This document shows, one piece after another, positions 35,901 to 50,600 of a stretch of 64,000 nucleotides of DNA. Both the position numbers and the translations under genes were made by a program. Numbering within the stretch: the first letter of the stretch is position 1; each line of letters begins with the position of its first letter. The notes under the pieces were generated by a model. It had not been told where the DNA came from, did not search any database, and saw only the letters and a list, made by a program, of their open reading frames with translations. Source of the DNA: Drosophila persimilis (taxonomy: Eukaryota > Arthropoda > Insecta > Diptera > Drosophilidae); assembly GCF_003286085.1 (NCBI RefSeq), contig NW_020825365.1:1-64000 (forward strand), given 5' to 3'.

Positions 35901-38900
35901 ACACTGCTGCAAATGCTTAAGCTGCATTTAATAGCTATTTACGAGTATATATATAGTATTTATCATTTTCTTCATGTATAATATATATATATATTAATAT
36001 ATATTTTCACTTTCGTGCAGCGACTGCTCCTCGTGCCTTACGCAAATGAATAAAACGAAAAATGTAGTTTTATACCGGAGTTTTTGGTAATTTCCGTCTT
36101 GTTGGCGATGCCGGTGATTTGTCTGTGGTGGTTTCGGGGTCTATATATATAATTTTTTTCGATTTTGTAGGAAGTAACAAGAAACGAGAGCAACAAATGA
36201 AAAATTATGTAAATGTTAGAGCTGTTAACATAAGTACAAAGTATATAGTACATAGCACGTATATTTATAGTAAAAAAAATTGTAAACGTACAAAGGTTAA
36301 ATCAAGATACCTATAGAGACACTTACCCGCAATGAGGCCAAGGCCAACGGGACCATCGCCCGAACGTCGTGGTCCGCTCTGACCACCGGCATTGCCGGGC
36401 GGCAGATTCTCATCGAAGAGATCGCACATTCGAAAATCGGTGGCATGCTCCACCAGCAGCTCCACAATGTCCCCCGTGCGATCCATGATGGAGCAGACCT
36501 CTTCGAAACTCCGGTCGATTAATGACATCCCGTTCCATTCGAGTATCTGTAAAAGTGTTTGCGTGTTTGGGTCGGTGTTTTTTTTTTGGTATTCAAAAAT
36601 TAAGCACAAATCATCATTCATCGGGATGTTAATTTTCGGCTTTAGCTGTTGACAGGCAGCCATCCATCTGCTGGGAGAGTGCTCTGCGGTGAGCCACACA
36701 TCAACACTCCACCGATTGTGTGAGCTTCTCTGTCACTCCGCATGGTCTATACCCTTTATACCCTTTTTTCCCATTTTTGCCCTTCACTCACCTTGTCCCC
36801 TTGCTGCAGGCCATTCTTCTCGGCCGCTCCGCCCGGCACCGTCCAGACAATATACGCAAAGAGTCGGCCATCGGCTCCGGTCTTGCCTCCGACGACGCGC
36901 ATTCCAAAGCCACGTGCTGCAAGAATAGACGATGTCAAAGATTTAATAAGATCCAAGAATAGGAACTGAGCCATAAGCGCTCAGCACTGGAGTGATTATA
37001 GCCAACAAAAACTAGAAGCCAAGAGCAGAATAATCAATAGAGAGAGAGAGAGCGACGCTCAACTGGAACTTCGCTAAGAGGAGCAAATCTGGAGATTGCC
37101 GCTCGACTGGGGACTAGGCAGCAGCCACGTAGTGCGGCAGATACAAATTTCGAGCATGTGGCAACAATTTGCGTTAATTTCATTTGCACTTTGTAGTGCC
37201 CTGCTCACAGTCGCGCTGCCACTAGCATCCCCAAGAACGATGCGTATACGCCCTGTTTTGTCGTTTATTTGGTTTGTTTGCGCTTCTCCTCAGACCCAAG
37301 ACCCGAGTGTCTAGCAAGTTTTTTTTGCTTAGTCACCGTCTTCGGATTCGTTTGCCTCCTCCGCGCGCTCTGCTCCTCTCCACTCCGTAGGATGGATGTG
37401 GTTCTGTATATTTTCGGAGAATTTTTCCCAAAAATTTGGCACAAAATTATTTGTTCTTGTGGGGTCTTGGAGCTAGGACTTGATCCATTTGGCCTGATAT
37501 GTCTGCTGTCTGAGCCTCGACTCTGAGGTTTATCGATATTTATTGTACTTTAAGTATGCGAAATGTGCGACAGGCAGTCATAGTAATAAGGGATACCGGT
37601 ACTGAATCAATTTCCCTGCCAAAATACAAACAATTTAATTAATTTAATTGCAATTTTCGGCGCTGGGGTGGGCTGGCATGTGGTGGGGTCTGTGTAGTTC
37701 AGCTTTAGGTACTTATCATTAGATGGGAGGAGGAGGTATGGGGCACAGAAAACTAATTTCAACAATTTGTGCACCGAAAACTTGCGAAAACGGATTTCCG
37801 GTGCTCGCTGGCTGTGGCCCCGAGGCCCGGACAGCCCCGACATTCAAGCGCTTGCTGCAGACAATGGCCAAGAAAGTTAACAAGGAACCGGGAGCGAGAG
37901 ACGGAGAAAGCCAGCCAGGTAGGAGCGGCAGCAGCATCCGCGATGACAATGAAATTGTGTCGTCAAGGTGAGCGAGCTCCTTGGAGCAGCAGCAAGGACG
38001 ACTGACTGCCTGCCATCGCATGGAATGGTAGGGGGGTCCAAGTTTTGTGCCTCGGAAATGGTGGCAAACTCAGAAGTATGCAATAAAAATGTTGCGCATC
38101 CGCCATTGCTGTTGATTCAGGCGCATTGATACCCAATTAGGGGATAAGGCAACCAACCAACATCATCTTCCGCCTGCATCCTCCGTTCGTCTGCCCTTGT
38201 TTGTTGAGTGTGTTTTAATCAAAAGTTTTTTTTTTCGTCTGCCCCCACCGCTCTAAGACGACAATAAAAACGATATAAATAAGACGCAAATCCTTCTACT
38301 GTCAGCAGGCAGGAAAACGACAAAGAAAATTCCGCTGCGGATAGCGGATGAGAAATCCTCCCTTATCTTCCCCCCACGCCTTGCAGAGTAATCATTCGAT
38401 GACGCAACAGTTTTTTGGGTTATGCGCAAGAAAACTCTTTGTGCCACTTCTCCATTGGGCCATTTTCCATTCGAGCCGGCACTTAACATGCACGTAATTC
38501 GTTTCTGCCATAAAACCTTGAGCTGAACTGAGCTGAGGTGAGGCGCGGTCCATCCTGACTGTTTGGCTAGCTGGCCTTTTGTCTCATTTTTCGACTGACC
38601 AGCACAGAACCCACGAGATGTGTGCTGTTCATTTCCCTGCCCAGCGGTTTGCGCATTTTACGATACAATTTGTTTGCCGGATACCCAGTCATTTTTTTGG
38701 ATGTGGCCATTATTGGGATTTAATAAGCTAAACGAGCCACACACACACACACAAAAGCTAACCAACAATTTTGTATGGTCTTTCAGGGGTCCAAGGGATT
38801 TTTCCTATTTGGAGCATCCATTTCTTTTGTTAGTCAAGGGACAGAAATACTCGCACAATGCCAATATGTTTACAAAATTGAATCTCAAAATTTGTGGGGA

Positions 38901-41900
38901 TTGGTACGTAACAGAGAGGAAGGTGCGACGAATAACCTACATGGACATAGGACTCATCGGAGGACGAGTTGTAGTTCAACGAGTTCAAAGTTTCTCTCTC
39001 TCTCTCACGTCGGTTACTTTGACAAGTTTTTAATTTGTGCTCGGATCCCATGCACCTGTGGACGCACAGTACCAGGCCAGGGACACACACTGCTCCACTG
39101 CTGCGAAGTAATGACATTAAATGAGCGAACTTTCACACACACACATGACACACATACACACCCCCATTGAACGACTTAATCGATGCTTACCTTGCATCTG
39201 CACCCTGCACCCTGCACCCAACATTCTTCCTGCGGATGACTCATGAGCGTTAGTGGCTTCTATCGGCTGTCATAAAAATTGACTCTTAATTAAACTAAGA
39301 GGGGGGAAAGAGGGTGAGAGCGAGAGCTGTGGCAAGATTAAAGCAACTCCGAAGGATATATGTATAAAGGGAATTGCTGCTCGTTTAAAATGTACTGCCT
39401 TATGTTGCAGGACTATGAAAAGGCACTCAACTGGACATCTAAGGACTGTTGTGAGTACTGCTGTGGACTTTGGGGTCACCTGTTGACAGTTGAGGGCACA
39501 CACGCAATGCTACAGTCAGAGCCACAGCCACAGTGGCGAGGTTCGTGATTTGCAGTAATAAATGCGTGTGTGTGTGCTTGTGGCTCATGAGGCTGCATAA
39601 AATTTCATTAGGCGTGTTAAGGCGCCATTTCGAGCTACACGTCCACATCCTGTGGAGAGTCCTGTTCTTCATCGCCCCTCCCGCCTTTCGTCCTTCGCCC
39701 CTGGCCGATTAACAGTTGCTATGGCAAACGCTTAAACTGTTGCATAATGGAAGGCACAGTCGAATGTTGGCTGGCTGTTTGGAAACAGGAAAAAATTCAA
39801 TTACATGAACCATTCGCCAGCAGGTGCTACTTGTCACTGCCACTGGTATTTTAGTACATGGATGGCCATCGGGATTGGAGGGAACCTAATTAAACTCTTC
39901 AATTAGTGGAGTGTACGAAAGCGTAGTGCAGTTGCTAATTACGGCCCACCTCTAACACGAACAAATGTTAACACAACGGCAACAAAAAAGAATGTGTACC
40001 ATGTTCGGCATTTCAAATTATAAGGTATCACATCTGGTTGTTCCTTCGCAGCGCAGCCTTTGCTATCCTGTCACAACCTTGCGCAAGTCAATATATCAAG
40101 GCAAATTGCAGCACAGCTGCCACAGCCGCAGCCTTCTGCATGTACGAGTACATGGGTCCGTGTGCATGTCGGTTTGAAAGCAGTCCTTGTGGTTAAGCCA
40201 CATGGCAAAGAGAAGAAGACGCTCCACCGTCACAAAGGTGGGATAAGGATAAGAATGTGGGTTGCTTGGGGATGGATCCAACAAATACCAGAGGCAGCAG
40301 TATAAGCAGAAGCCAAGGAAATGATTTAGCACATTAAAATTCCACTTGCTTCGTTGCATATCAAATATGCCGGGTAAGCAGCCTCTGTCGCGCTGCCACA
40401 TTGCCACTGCCAATGCCACAGATAGACAACAGAGTCACTGGAAAGTCGGAGACTCAACTCACGATACGGAGGGAGGGTTGGAGGTGGTTTGTCGTTGCTG
40501 CTGCTGTAGCTGCGTGTTGCGTACCACAGCTTCTGCTCATGCCTCTTCTGAGGCACCTTCCGTAGACATTTGTTTTATGATATGCAAATTGAAATTGTAT
40601 ATAAGCAAGCGCATCTCGCACAGGTGACTAACTGACGGTAAAAATGGGGGGAAAAACTCTCCGCTCAAACAACCAGCCAGCCAGAGAGTCAGCCAGCCAG
40701 CGGCTAGTTATTTTGATTGGAATTATAGGCGCTCGCTAGGATAAAAACATCCTGGTGCTCCTGTTGCTGCTTCTGTTGTTAGTTTAGTCGTATGTCTACC
40801 TGTACCCGGTCTGGTAAGCAAATTAAGACGAGAGATAGTTTTCTCTGAATATTCGACTTGGGATTCCTGAAATACACCCATATCCATCCCCCATTGGATG
40901 AAATCCGTTGCTAGCTGGTAAGTAAGTGGTATATAAATTTACAATTTTTCAGTTTCCATTTTCCCCCTGCTGTTACCTGTAACCAGTTTTCTCCTAGTAT
41001 TTGGTTATAGTATTTTATGATGTGTTGAAGCATTTTCCCCTCGAACTGTGAGACTGGTATGAAAATGGTAGCTGCTGCCTCTCTGGATATTAGACTGGGA
41101 ATATGCAAGCCATTTTTTATGGTTTTCGACTGCAAAAAGTGTTCCGTTCCGTTCGGTTCGGTGTAGGTTAGGTTAGGTTAAGGCGGCAGCCGGGAAGGGG
41201 AGATAGGAACCCCCGCCCTCCCCAGGCTCACTTGGACCAGCAGGAGGTCGGTTCGGCGTAAGCCATGCATGCATTTGGCCAACACACACTTAAACGTATT
41301 TATGTGCATATGTGCGCCTTATTATTTATGGCCAGCCAGGCATAAACTTTCCCACCTGCCATTTGGCATTTGGTCAGTTGTTCTGGTTCGATTTTTTTGT
41401 CTCTCTGTCTCGGTTCTCTTATTTGAATATTCTTTGGAATTCTAATAAACCCCCCGCCCCACCCCCTGATCACGTGCCATGTGCCACGTACCATGGATAT
41501 TCGTATTGATTTTTTTTGTACGACCCGGTAATTAAAAATTCAGTTCGGCTTCTGGGCTGCTGACTGGCCTCTTGAGGAATGCAACAAAAATGCATATAAT
41601 TAAAACCCGATCCATATCCACACGACACACAGAGAGGCCACGAAACAAAGCACGGACATGGACACGGACAGGGACAGGGCAAACATACTCGTACATTTGC
41701 GGGGGGGTTGGGGGCAAGGAACAATGCCGAGCAGCTAAATGTCGTTGCAAGGTAGTACATATATGTATGCCTAGCATTGGGGGTGTCTTTGCCCCAGTGC
41801 TGCACTGGCGGAGCAAAGCAGAGCTCCGTTGAGCCATCAGTGTGTGGTGTGCCTTTATGTCGATGAAATCCGCTCAGTTGTTTAATCTGCTACCAGTTTT

Positions 41901-44579
41901 GCTTCCGCTTTGGGTTTCATTAAGGCCCACGGGGGCCCAAACCTTATTATTCCCTCTCCCTCCCTCATCTTTGTGCACTTTGTTGGGGGGATTAGGAAGC
42001 GTAGCGGTCTACTCCCAGAGACCCACAGAGTCACAGAGAGGGTCTAGTGGGATGAGATGAGATGACAGGAAACGGTCGTCGGTCTGTCGAATTAGCATAG
42101 TCGAACGTTGTAATGAGTCTTGTTTACTTGGCCATTTCCTGTGCGGTCTGCGGCAACCAAGGAACTGGCAGCACATCCAACCGTAGCCGTAGCCGAAGCC
42201 AAAGCCGGATGGAAAAGCTACCCTTATTTGGGTAACCTACCCTTCCCCCCCACAACTCAGATTCAAAAATTAAGGTAAACCCCCTTCAGCTCCTAAGCTC
42301 ACTTACTGCGGTGCGCCTTGTCCGTGGGATCTCGGCGCAAGATGATGCGCCGCTTTGATGCACAAATCGGTCCTGAATCTACGTCGTGTATTACAATGCG
42401 TATGGCCTCGCCATCCATTGAGGTCTGGCGGCGTGGCGCCTCCAAATCCTCAAGATTGGGGCCCGTAAACGCCGCCATCGGTGGTGGAATTGACGCGGGC
42501 GGTACCGCTGGCAAAGCCCCGCGATTCTGCAGCATTGCGATGTCGGGTCTGTGGCCAGAAGGAAAATTTGTATTAGATCCGGTTGAGCCGCTGAGGAAAG
42601 GCTTTCTACTTTTACTTACAGCTGGGAGCCGCGTCGGCGCATGCGGCGGTCGTCATCTACCGTTAACACGGGACTTCCGTGGTCCGGCGAACCAGGCGAA
42701 TCATCGTTCTGCATATCCTCGGAGGCGTGCGGCACCCGGAAAGAGGGTCTCCGCGATCCTGGCAATTGTATGGGTGGCATGATGCCGCCACCGCTGACCT
42801 CGCACGGCGACCGCTGCATTTGCTGCTGCTGGCCTCCTCCCCCCGACGACACTCCACCCTGGACCAGTCCTGGGGCAAACACATCGTAGGCGGACTTTCT
42901 GTGGGCCCCAAAACAGTCGAGGAGTCAGTGCGAGGAATTCGAGGATGTTCACTGGATTCATTCTCTTACCTGCGCGGCATCGCGGGTATACCGAGTCCGG
43001 ACCCATCCGCTGCCATGCCCAACGCCGGTCCACCGCCGCCCATGCTGCCGCCCACGGGGCCCGTTTTCATGTCATCGTCGTAGCTGTGCTGACGGGCCAC
43101 TCGGGAGCCGCGTCTGGATTGTATACGCGACAGGGGCGCTCCGAAAGGTGGCTCCTGGCCATCGCCCCGCGGTGGACTGTTGGAGCGGCTGGGTGCCATG
43201 CTGCGGCCACCTTTTAGTTGCTGCGAAATCGCCAGAGAGAAACGGAGTAAACTTCGTGAAATGTAAACTTCTTAATGGTCGGGTCGGATGGCAGTCATAA
43301 AGTCTCGTTAGGGGAAACCTGCGTCACACCACGCCACGGCATGCCATGCCTTCAACTTAAAATTTAGGGTGGAAAAAGCTTACCCGTTCCAGCTCCTTCA
43401 GCGAGGCGGGCGATACGTCCGAGTGTCGCCGCAGTTCGGGACTTCGTGGCGGTGCCAGGGCTGCCCCATTACTGGGTGCCAATGTCTGGGTGCTGCTACC
43501 CAGCTTGGCATCCGAATGGCGGCGCTGCAGTGCCTCCATTACGGGCACGTCCAGCATCGAGTCTGTTGAGTCCTGCGGTATACAGACGCGCGAGGCCATT
43601 TTGCGGCGGCAAACGCTGCATCGCCACATGGTCTAAAGGGAAAACGCAGAGAGACAGAAATCAATTTTCCGTGGCTACGCGATATCAAGTATAGGCAGCG
43701 CAGCGTTAATTAAAACTCTAGGCTATGCGCGAAAAGAATTATATTTGCGGGCTGCTCACATTTATTGGTGAAACAGCGTGAAAAAGCTCAAGAAACCCAT
43801 TATATGTTGGCCAGTTGCGTGGTTCTGCTTCTGGCTGTTGCTGTGGCAGCGAAAATAAACATTAATTACTTTCTGAACAAAAGTTGTGGCACGTTGCACG
43901 GGAAACATTCTATTTCCACCAGAGCAGGGGAAGGAAAAGGTACCACTATGGCAGGTGCCTCTTCGACCTTCATGGTGCATGCTGCAAGCATTGCACTTTC
44001 CACACACTTTCGCACAATGCTCGTTACATTTACACTTGACTGCTGATTCATTTTACCCCGGCGCGGCGGGCCCTTTAATCGTCATCTGTCCGCTATACGC
44101 CATTCGCAGTCACCTGTACCAGGAGGATACTGTCGCAATTTTAATTAAGTTGCCGGTGCTATGCAATTGGCCCGCAATGTAGGGGACGCGAAAGCGAATG
44201 GGAACGGAAGCCGCAGCTGCAGCTAGCGGCCAGGCACTGCTTTATTGCTTTTGTTTTCCCCCATTTTGCATGCACTGTAATTACGTAGTCGGTGTGGCAC
44301 TCGTCTGGCTGTGTGTGTGGCACAGCTGCCAGTAGTTCATGATTCCATTGTGAAATCGACTCAAAATTTATTTCAAAGCTGCCCCAGGAACAAAGCAAGA
44401 AAATTTCTGATTTCATTTATTCTCATTTCATATGCAATTCTCAGAAGAGAGAGAGAGAGAGAAAGGGAAAACTAAGCCACAAAGGAAATGGGGAAATATT
44501 TCTGATTTAATGGAAACACATTTCCATTTACACAAAACGATTCTCTGACAGACAGAGAGATAGAGAGAGAGAGAGAGAC

Positions 44580-44614
<35 letters not shown>

Positions 44615-47600
44615 GGAGAGAGAGGGAGAGAGAGAGAGTGAGAGAGAGTGCTTTATCTCTGCCTGCACTGACCATTACCCATTATCCATTATCATCGCCT
44701 ATGACTGGGAGTTCATATGCGGCTAAAATGATTATTTCATGCTTCCCCCAGCCCCATCAGAAGGCAGCAGCTGCTAAATTTCCAGGGCGTAGCCAGCACT
44801 GCATCGAGGCCCATAATTACGCTCTGTTTCCTTGTGTGTGTGTGTGGGTGTGTATCTGTGTGTGTCCTTGTCGGTGTGTGTGTGGCTGTATTCATGACGC
44901 CCATGAACATCAATTTCAATTAGCCAAAGTGGCCAGGTTGACAGACAAACGTTAAACTTTGTGTTCAGGGCGTTGGCGGTCTACTCCTTGACAAATTGCC
45001 ACGAAGTGAAGGCAATGTTGCCAGGGCCTGATGGCGGCTGTGGCTGCGTCTGTGGCCTTTTGGTCTATCAATGATCATTATTCGGCAAGTATTGACAGAT
45101 GCTCCACAAGGTAGAGCGTGGCAAAACAACGGCCACAGCCACAAGGTGCAACACATTTTGGTCAGAGACTGGGGGGAGCGGGATGAATATGTCTATTTAA
45201 TCTCGTTAATACGGCTTTTATCTTGTTAATGCTCCAGAGAGCGAGAGGCTATTGTTGCAACCCCCCTTGCAGCAATGCTGAATAATCTAATTTGTGGTAC
45301 GGCACTCCGTTTTGCAATCATTGGATGGCGTGGCACTCCCCACTCTTCTAACCCTCCATTCAGATTTTCATATTAATAAGGTGCTGCTGCATTTTAAGTT
45401 TATTTTTTCCACCGTTCACTGGATAGGATACTGCCCAATGGCCTGGAAGTCGCTTGTCCCTGAAACTCGGACTCGGACTGGAATGGGGACTGGATGTGGG
45501 ACTGGGTAGTGGATGTTGCAGCCCATTCGGTGGTACTTACCGCATCCTCGTGCTCGTCCAGTTTGCTGTAGCTCGCACAGTCCTCGCACACCCTCTGTTG
45601 GCACTCGAAGCACGTCTTGTGGTAGTCGTCCGGCTTGAAGGACTTGAGGCACACCCTGCAAGCCCCAGCCCTGCGACCGGGCTCCTGTTTGGCCGCTGCC
45701 CCGCCACCACCACCGCCGGCTGTCGTGCTGTGGTTGTTGTTGTTCTGGCTGCCGCCGCTGCCGGATTCCTGTTGCTGTTGCTGCTGATAGCTGGGCGAGC
45801 CGTAGCTGCCGCTTGTGTCCGCATCCGTTGGCACCAACGAGGGGCGTGGCGACATTTTATTAACTTTGAAACGAAAAAAAACAGAAGGCAAAATACAAAG
45901 GGAGACAGAGAGCGAGAGAGAGAGAAAGATAGAGAAAGGGAGTAAGTCATGTAATCAATTTACGATCAAAGTAAAGGGCGCCCATAAATGAAAACTTGTT
46001 GATTTGTTTGATTCGAAATGTGCATTGGCAGGGAACTACATACAAATCCGTAAATCCAATCAAATATCAAAGGTTTTCTGTTTTCAACTCAACCTTGGAT
46101 CAGCAAGCAGAGCCGTCGAAAGTGACAATAGCTGAATACCTTTAAATAAAGGGAATCGAACGAAGGTATATCTGTTTTTATACTTAGAAAGAAATTAGCT
46201 AGTAGATAATTAATAATATCTACAACATGCATGGAATCGTGGAGAAAAGTAAGAAGTTTTGGGTCTTCCTATGTTGTCTCCGTTCTGAGCCTCCTTCATC
46301 GAGGCGGCAGTTTGCTCACTGCCGTCCAACCTTTTGTGTCTCCTATCATCGCATTCACCAGGTTGCTGGATGACAGCTGCCAACCAGTGACTCGCCATAA
46401 CTCGCGCCTAATGCGGTCGAAGCGCCCGCAGTCAAAGATATCGTACTCAGCGTCTTCTGGGATTCGACCACACCACCTGCAGTGTGGTGAGTCTTCGTGA
46501 CCGAAGCAACCGTATCTACTGAGGAGCTGTGTGGTATAAAAGTTCACTGTACCGTGCCATAGGTTTAACCAGCTACCGACATTTGGGATAATATGGTGGG
46601 TCCACCGGCCGTTTTCAGACATGTCCCAGCGGCTTTGTCAGTCTCTAAGACTCTCCTCTCCAGCTTGCTTACCGCCTTTCGTTCGTCGCCTGCATGGTTG
46701 TCTTTTGCCACTTGCTTGTGTGTATGTTTTGATGCACAGACAGCACTCAAAGTCAGATAAATATCTCTCCATGTAATATAGGTTTTTTCCCTCATAAGAA
46801 CTGGGGTATCGAAAACTTCGGCTCTCTCAACAAAGGCTCTCTCCTTCCTGTTGCCTGCACTTACCCTTACATTTATGTTGCGTTCGCGTGTTTGTGTTGT
46901 ATTTCAACCTTGAGAAAATGGTGAAACAGTTTTATGTGGCCCGGGGAAAAAGTCGCGGTACATTAGTCACAGTCACAGTCAGGAGGCAGGGAGGGCAGGG
47001 GGCAAAAGAGGCAAACAGCAGTAGCAAGTATAAAGGCCCACTCTGCTCTGTTGGCTGTGCATTGCTCATACGCACAGTTGAACCTTGTGCTTTCATCTTT
47101 TGACGCTTGACATTTGCAGCCCGCAAAAGTGGCAAAGGAAAATATGAACGAGCCTGAAACAATAAAGAGTCGCCAAGTGCTGCTGCATGCGGCAGAAAAA
47201 AACGATTGCACCTCAAGGCAGGCAGAGAGAGGCAGTGGGGCAGTGAGAGGCAGGTAGGACTTGGGATAATACGAGCGAGCTACCAAATAAAGTTATTAGG
47301 GCATTTGACAAATTTTTCTCTTTCTCTCGCAGTTCAGGTGCGAGAATTTTTTGGGGACGCAGCAAAAAGTGAGACTGCCACAAAAAACCTGAAAAAAACT
47401 CGTTGCTGAAAAATGCCAGTGGCAAGGTCTGGCAATGTAACAGTATGTGGTTCTCTGGTCCTCTCGTCCTGTGGTTGCAGCAGCTGCTGACCCTGTTGCA
47501 TCTACTGGGATTACTGCGACTATCCTTAATTATGTGTGCAAGGAGCAGCGAAACGAGTGGCAAGATATTCGATCAAATTATGGGCACAAACAAAAAGCAT

Positions 47601-50600
47601 GACCAGCGTGTGGTGCGGTGTCGTTCGGTCTCCGTTTTACGATACAACTGTTGTAAATAAATATCATGAAATAAGATTTTATTTCTTTCTAATAAATCTG
47701 ATGGCACCGCGCCATAAAATCAACAAGGATCCGCGCAGCAGTCCGTCGGCTGTTTTTGTGTGTCGTGTGCCACATCGCATCGCTCTGGCAGCCAACTAAA
47801 ATACGATAAAAACGAGGGGGAACGTTGTGAGTTGCTGCGGACACCGCAACTCTACAGTTATGCCCGATACTAAGTCAGTATGGCTCACCTCCGGCAGACG
47901 CCCCTAATATTAAACGACACGACAAAGAGTGCGTGCGAGAGAGACAGAAAATCAGTCTGAGCGTGATGTCACGCGCTGCGTAGCCACTGCAAATTGATTT
48001 GTTTCCTTTGGCTATACAAATGATCTGATCTGATTCAGATTCAGCAATCTGATAGATATGGTCGTTATCTATGATTCTGCGTTTTTAGTTTTCTCAAATC
48101 TGCAATATTGTGGATGCAACAGATTTTCGTCCTTTGTGTGGGCGGAAGGGGGTGGGGCGAAATTTTGAGATATACGTTTTATAGTGACATCTTAAAGGAG
48201 TGTGTATACCAAATTTGGTTACTCTAGCCTTAATAGTCTCTGAGATTTCTGGATGCCTCAGATTTTCGTCCTTTGCGGGGGCGGAAGGGGGTGTGGCGAA
48301 ATTTGGACATAAAACGGTGAAGGTCCGATATCACAGGAGTGTGGATACCAAATTTGATTCTCTAGCTCTTATGGGTTCTGAGATCCTTGAACTCATATTT
48401 TGCAATTGTCAAAACCGACCATGAAACCTGTGTGTTAGAGAAAGACAGAGCGAGAAAGAATGAAATTGTTTTCTTGATTCTGGCTATAATAATTATACGA
48501 TCTGGTTCAGATTTTGCACTCTAGAAGATGGTCCGTCTGTCCGTCCGTCCGTCTGTCCGTCTGTCCGTCCCCTTCAGCTCCTAGTGCTCAAAGACTATAA
48601 GAGCTAGAGCAACGATGTTTTGGATCCAGACTTTTGTGATATGTCACTGCTACAAGAATATTTCAAAACTTTGCCCCATCCACTTCCGACCCCACAAAAG
48701 GCGAAAATCTGTGGCATCCACATTTTTAAAGATACGATAAAACCAAAAACGCAGAATCGTAGAGAATGGCCATATCTTTTGGACTGCAGAATCTGAATTT
48801 TTGCAGTGGCTACGCAGCGGCCGACATCACGCTCAGACTGATTTTCTGTCTCTCGCTCGCACGCATTTTTTGTCGTGTCGTTTAATATTAGCGGCGTCTG
48901 CCGGAGGAGAGCCATACTGACTTAGTATCGGGTATAACTGTAGAGTTGCGGTGTCCGCAGCAACTCACAACGTTCCCCCTCGTTCGTGTTGTGATTTGCA
49001 GTGACGTCGTTCCCCCGCTCTGCGGTCCTCCTGCTGTCCCCGCTACTGTCCCCTGCTGCTCTTGACACAAACTGAAACTGTAGCTGAAACTGAGGCTGTG
49101 GGTCTGTGGATCTGTGGATTCTGTTTCCATTGGCTTTTATTGACTCTGGATGTGCTGTGGACATGCGGGGATTCGGGTCGTCGGAGTCACATTTATGGAT
49201 ACCATAACAATAAGAATGGGAGCTGCGGAATGGGAACTGAAGGATGGGAATGTCGATGACTTTGTAATGGTAATGCTGATGCATTGCTGTGAGACGCGAC
49301 ACTGTGATGGAAACAAGCGTATGCGGCAATATTGCGTGTGTGCGCCGTAAGCCAGAGAATGCTAGCAGGTCACTCGCGTTGATTTTTTCTGGATGTATGT
49401 CACCACTTGGTGGTGGAGGCCTAAGGATAACCAACAGCCAGCCACCTGTGAGGACCACCTGTGAGGTGGTAAACACTTACCTTTGTCCGTTACGGTGAGC
49501 AGCGACGAGGAGAGCGTAGCCTTCATCTTGTTCAAGGCGCCCGTATTGGAGGTGGCGCCGCCCGAGTCCGTGCCATGCGGCTGCCGATCGTTGGACGTCT
49601 CATCGGTGGCCACCATCTGCAAAACCGAAAAAGAATATATAGAACAGTTTTGGCTTTGGCCAATATTTTGGATAGCCGACAACGAAACGGGGCGGCGGGC
49701 AGAATTTTTCCTACAGAAGTCATCCATCAGCTAAAAGTTTTGTATGTAAGTTTTTAATGTATGTTTTTTTTGTTTAATTTCATAATTTCTGTGGAAAAGC
49801 TTTAATTCGAGGCCGAACTGTTCCCTTTCAGTGGGTCACACGACTCAGATGATTGAAGTTTGTATTTTGTGCAAAATCATTTGCAGAAAGATTATTGGAG
49901 AAGGCAGAAATCTAGAAAAGAAAACTAGGATGATGTAATTCCCTTTTGCGGATTATGGCTCTTCCATTGGGGGGAAAACACCCTGGAGACACCTTTTGGA
50001 GTCCTTTCAGATTTCCGTTACGCTTTTCCGACCAGTCATAGCCAGTCCTTCGTCCAGGCAAGGTGGAACGTCATGCTTGGCGTTTTCTTTGATTTTCCGG
50101 GGAAAAACCTGCTCCTGCTGCTGGCGGTGAGGCGCAACAAATTGCCCAGAAATCGTAAAGTGTGGAAAGTAATTTTTGATTAAACAACGAAGGGAAGCCG
50201 AAACATAAACAGAAACCGGCTGATGCTGCCCCCGTCCCTACGGCTGCTGCTAGAGAGCCTTTCAAAAATTTCAGTCATTCTTTTTAATGCAGAAAGGGAG
50301 AGTGAAAGCAAGAAAAAGCGCGCGCGTGTGTGTGTGAGAGGAATAACAATTGAAAGGGCCGAAAACATAAGTGGTCCCACCACTGCCCTCTGCTCTGTCA
50401 GCGTTTTATGAAGTGGAAATTTTATATTTGCCAAAGCGCCGACGAGGAAACCGGAACAAACAGCCCAGCCAAGGCACACACACTCTTACCTATAAAGAAT
50501 ACACACATGTAGATTGTAATAAATAAACACAGAGATAGAAACTGCTGGCGCAAATTACGCTAAGTGCTTTCGGCTGCATCATTTTCGGTTGCCTACCTTT

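Noticed and set aside
37723..38005. Plus-strand open frame in a Rim intron
   Set aside because: Two overlapping frames of similar length, no domain, and no splice partner. Looks like chance in GC-richer intron.
45454..45945. Plus-strand 163-residue frame opposite the Rim zinc-finger exon
   Set aside because: It is the antisense shadow of the coding exon. The minus strand has the cysteine pattern and the splice sites.
48535..48570. CRISPR-like or satellite array from repeated GTCCGTCC
   Set aside because: It is the simple-sequence core of DINE-1-like elements, with no spacers. The genome is eukaryotic.
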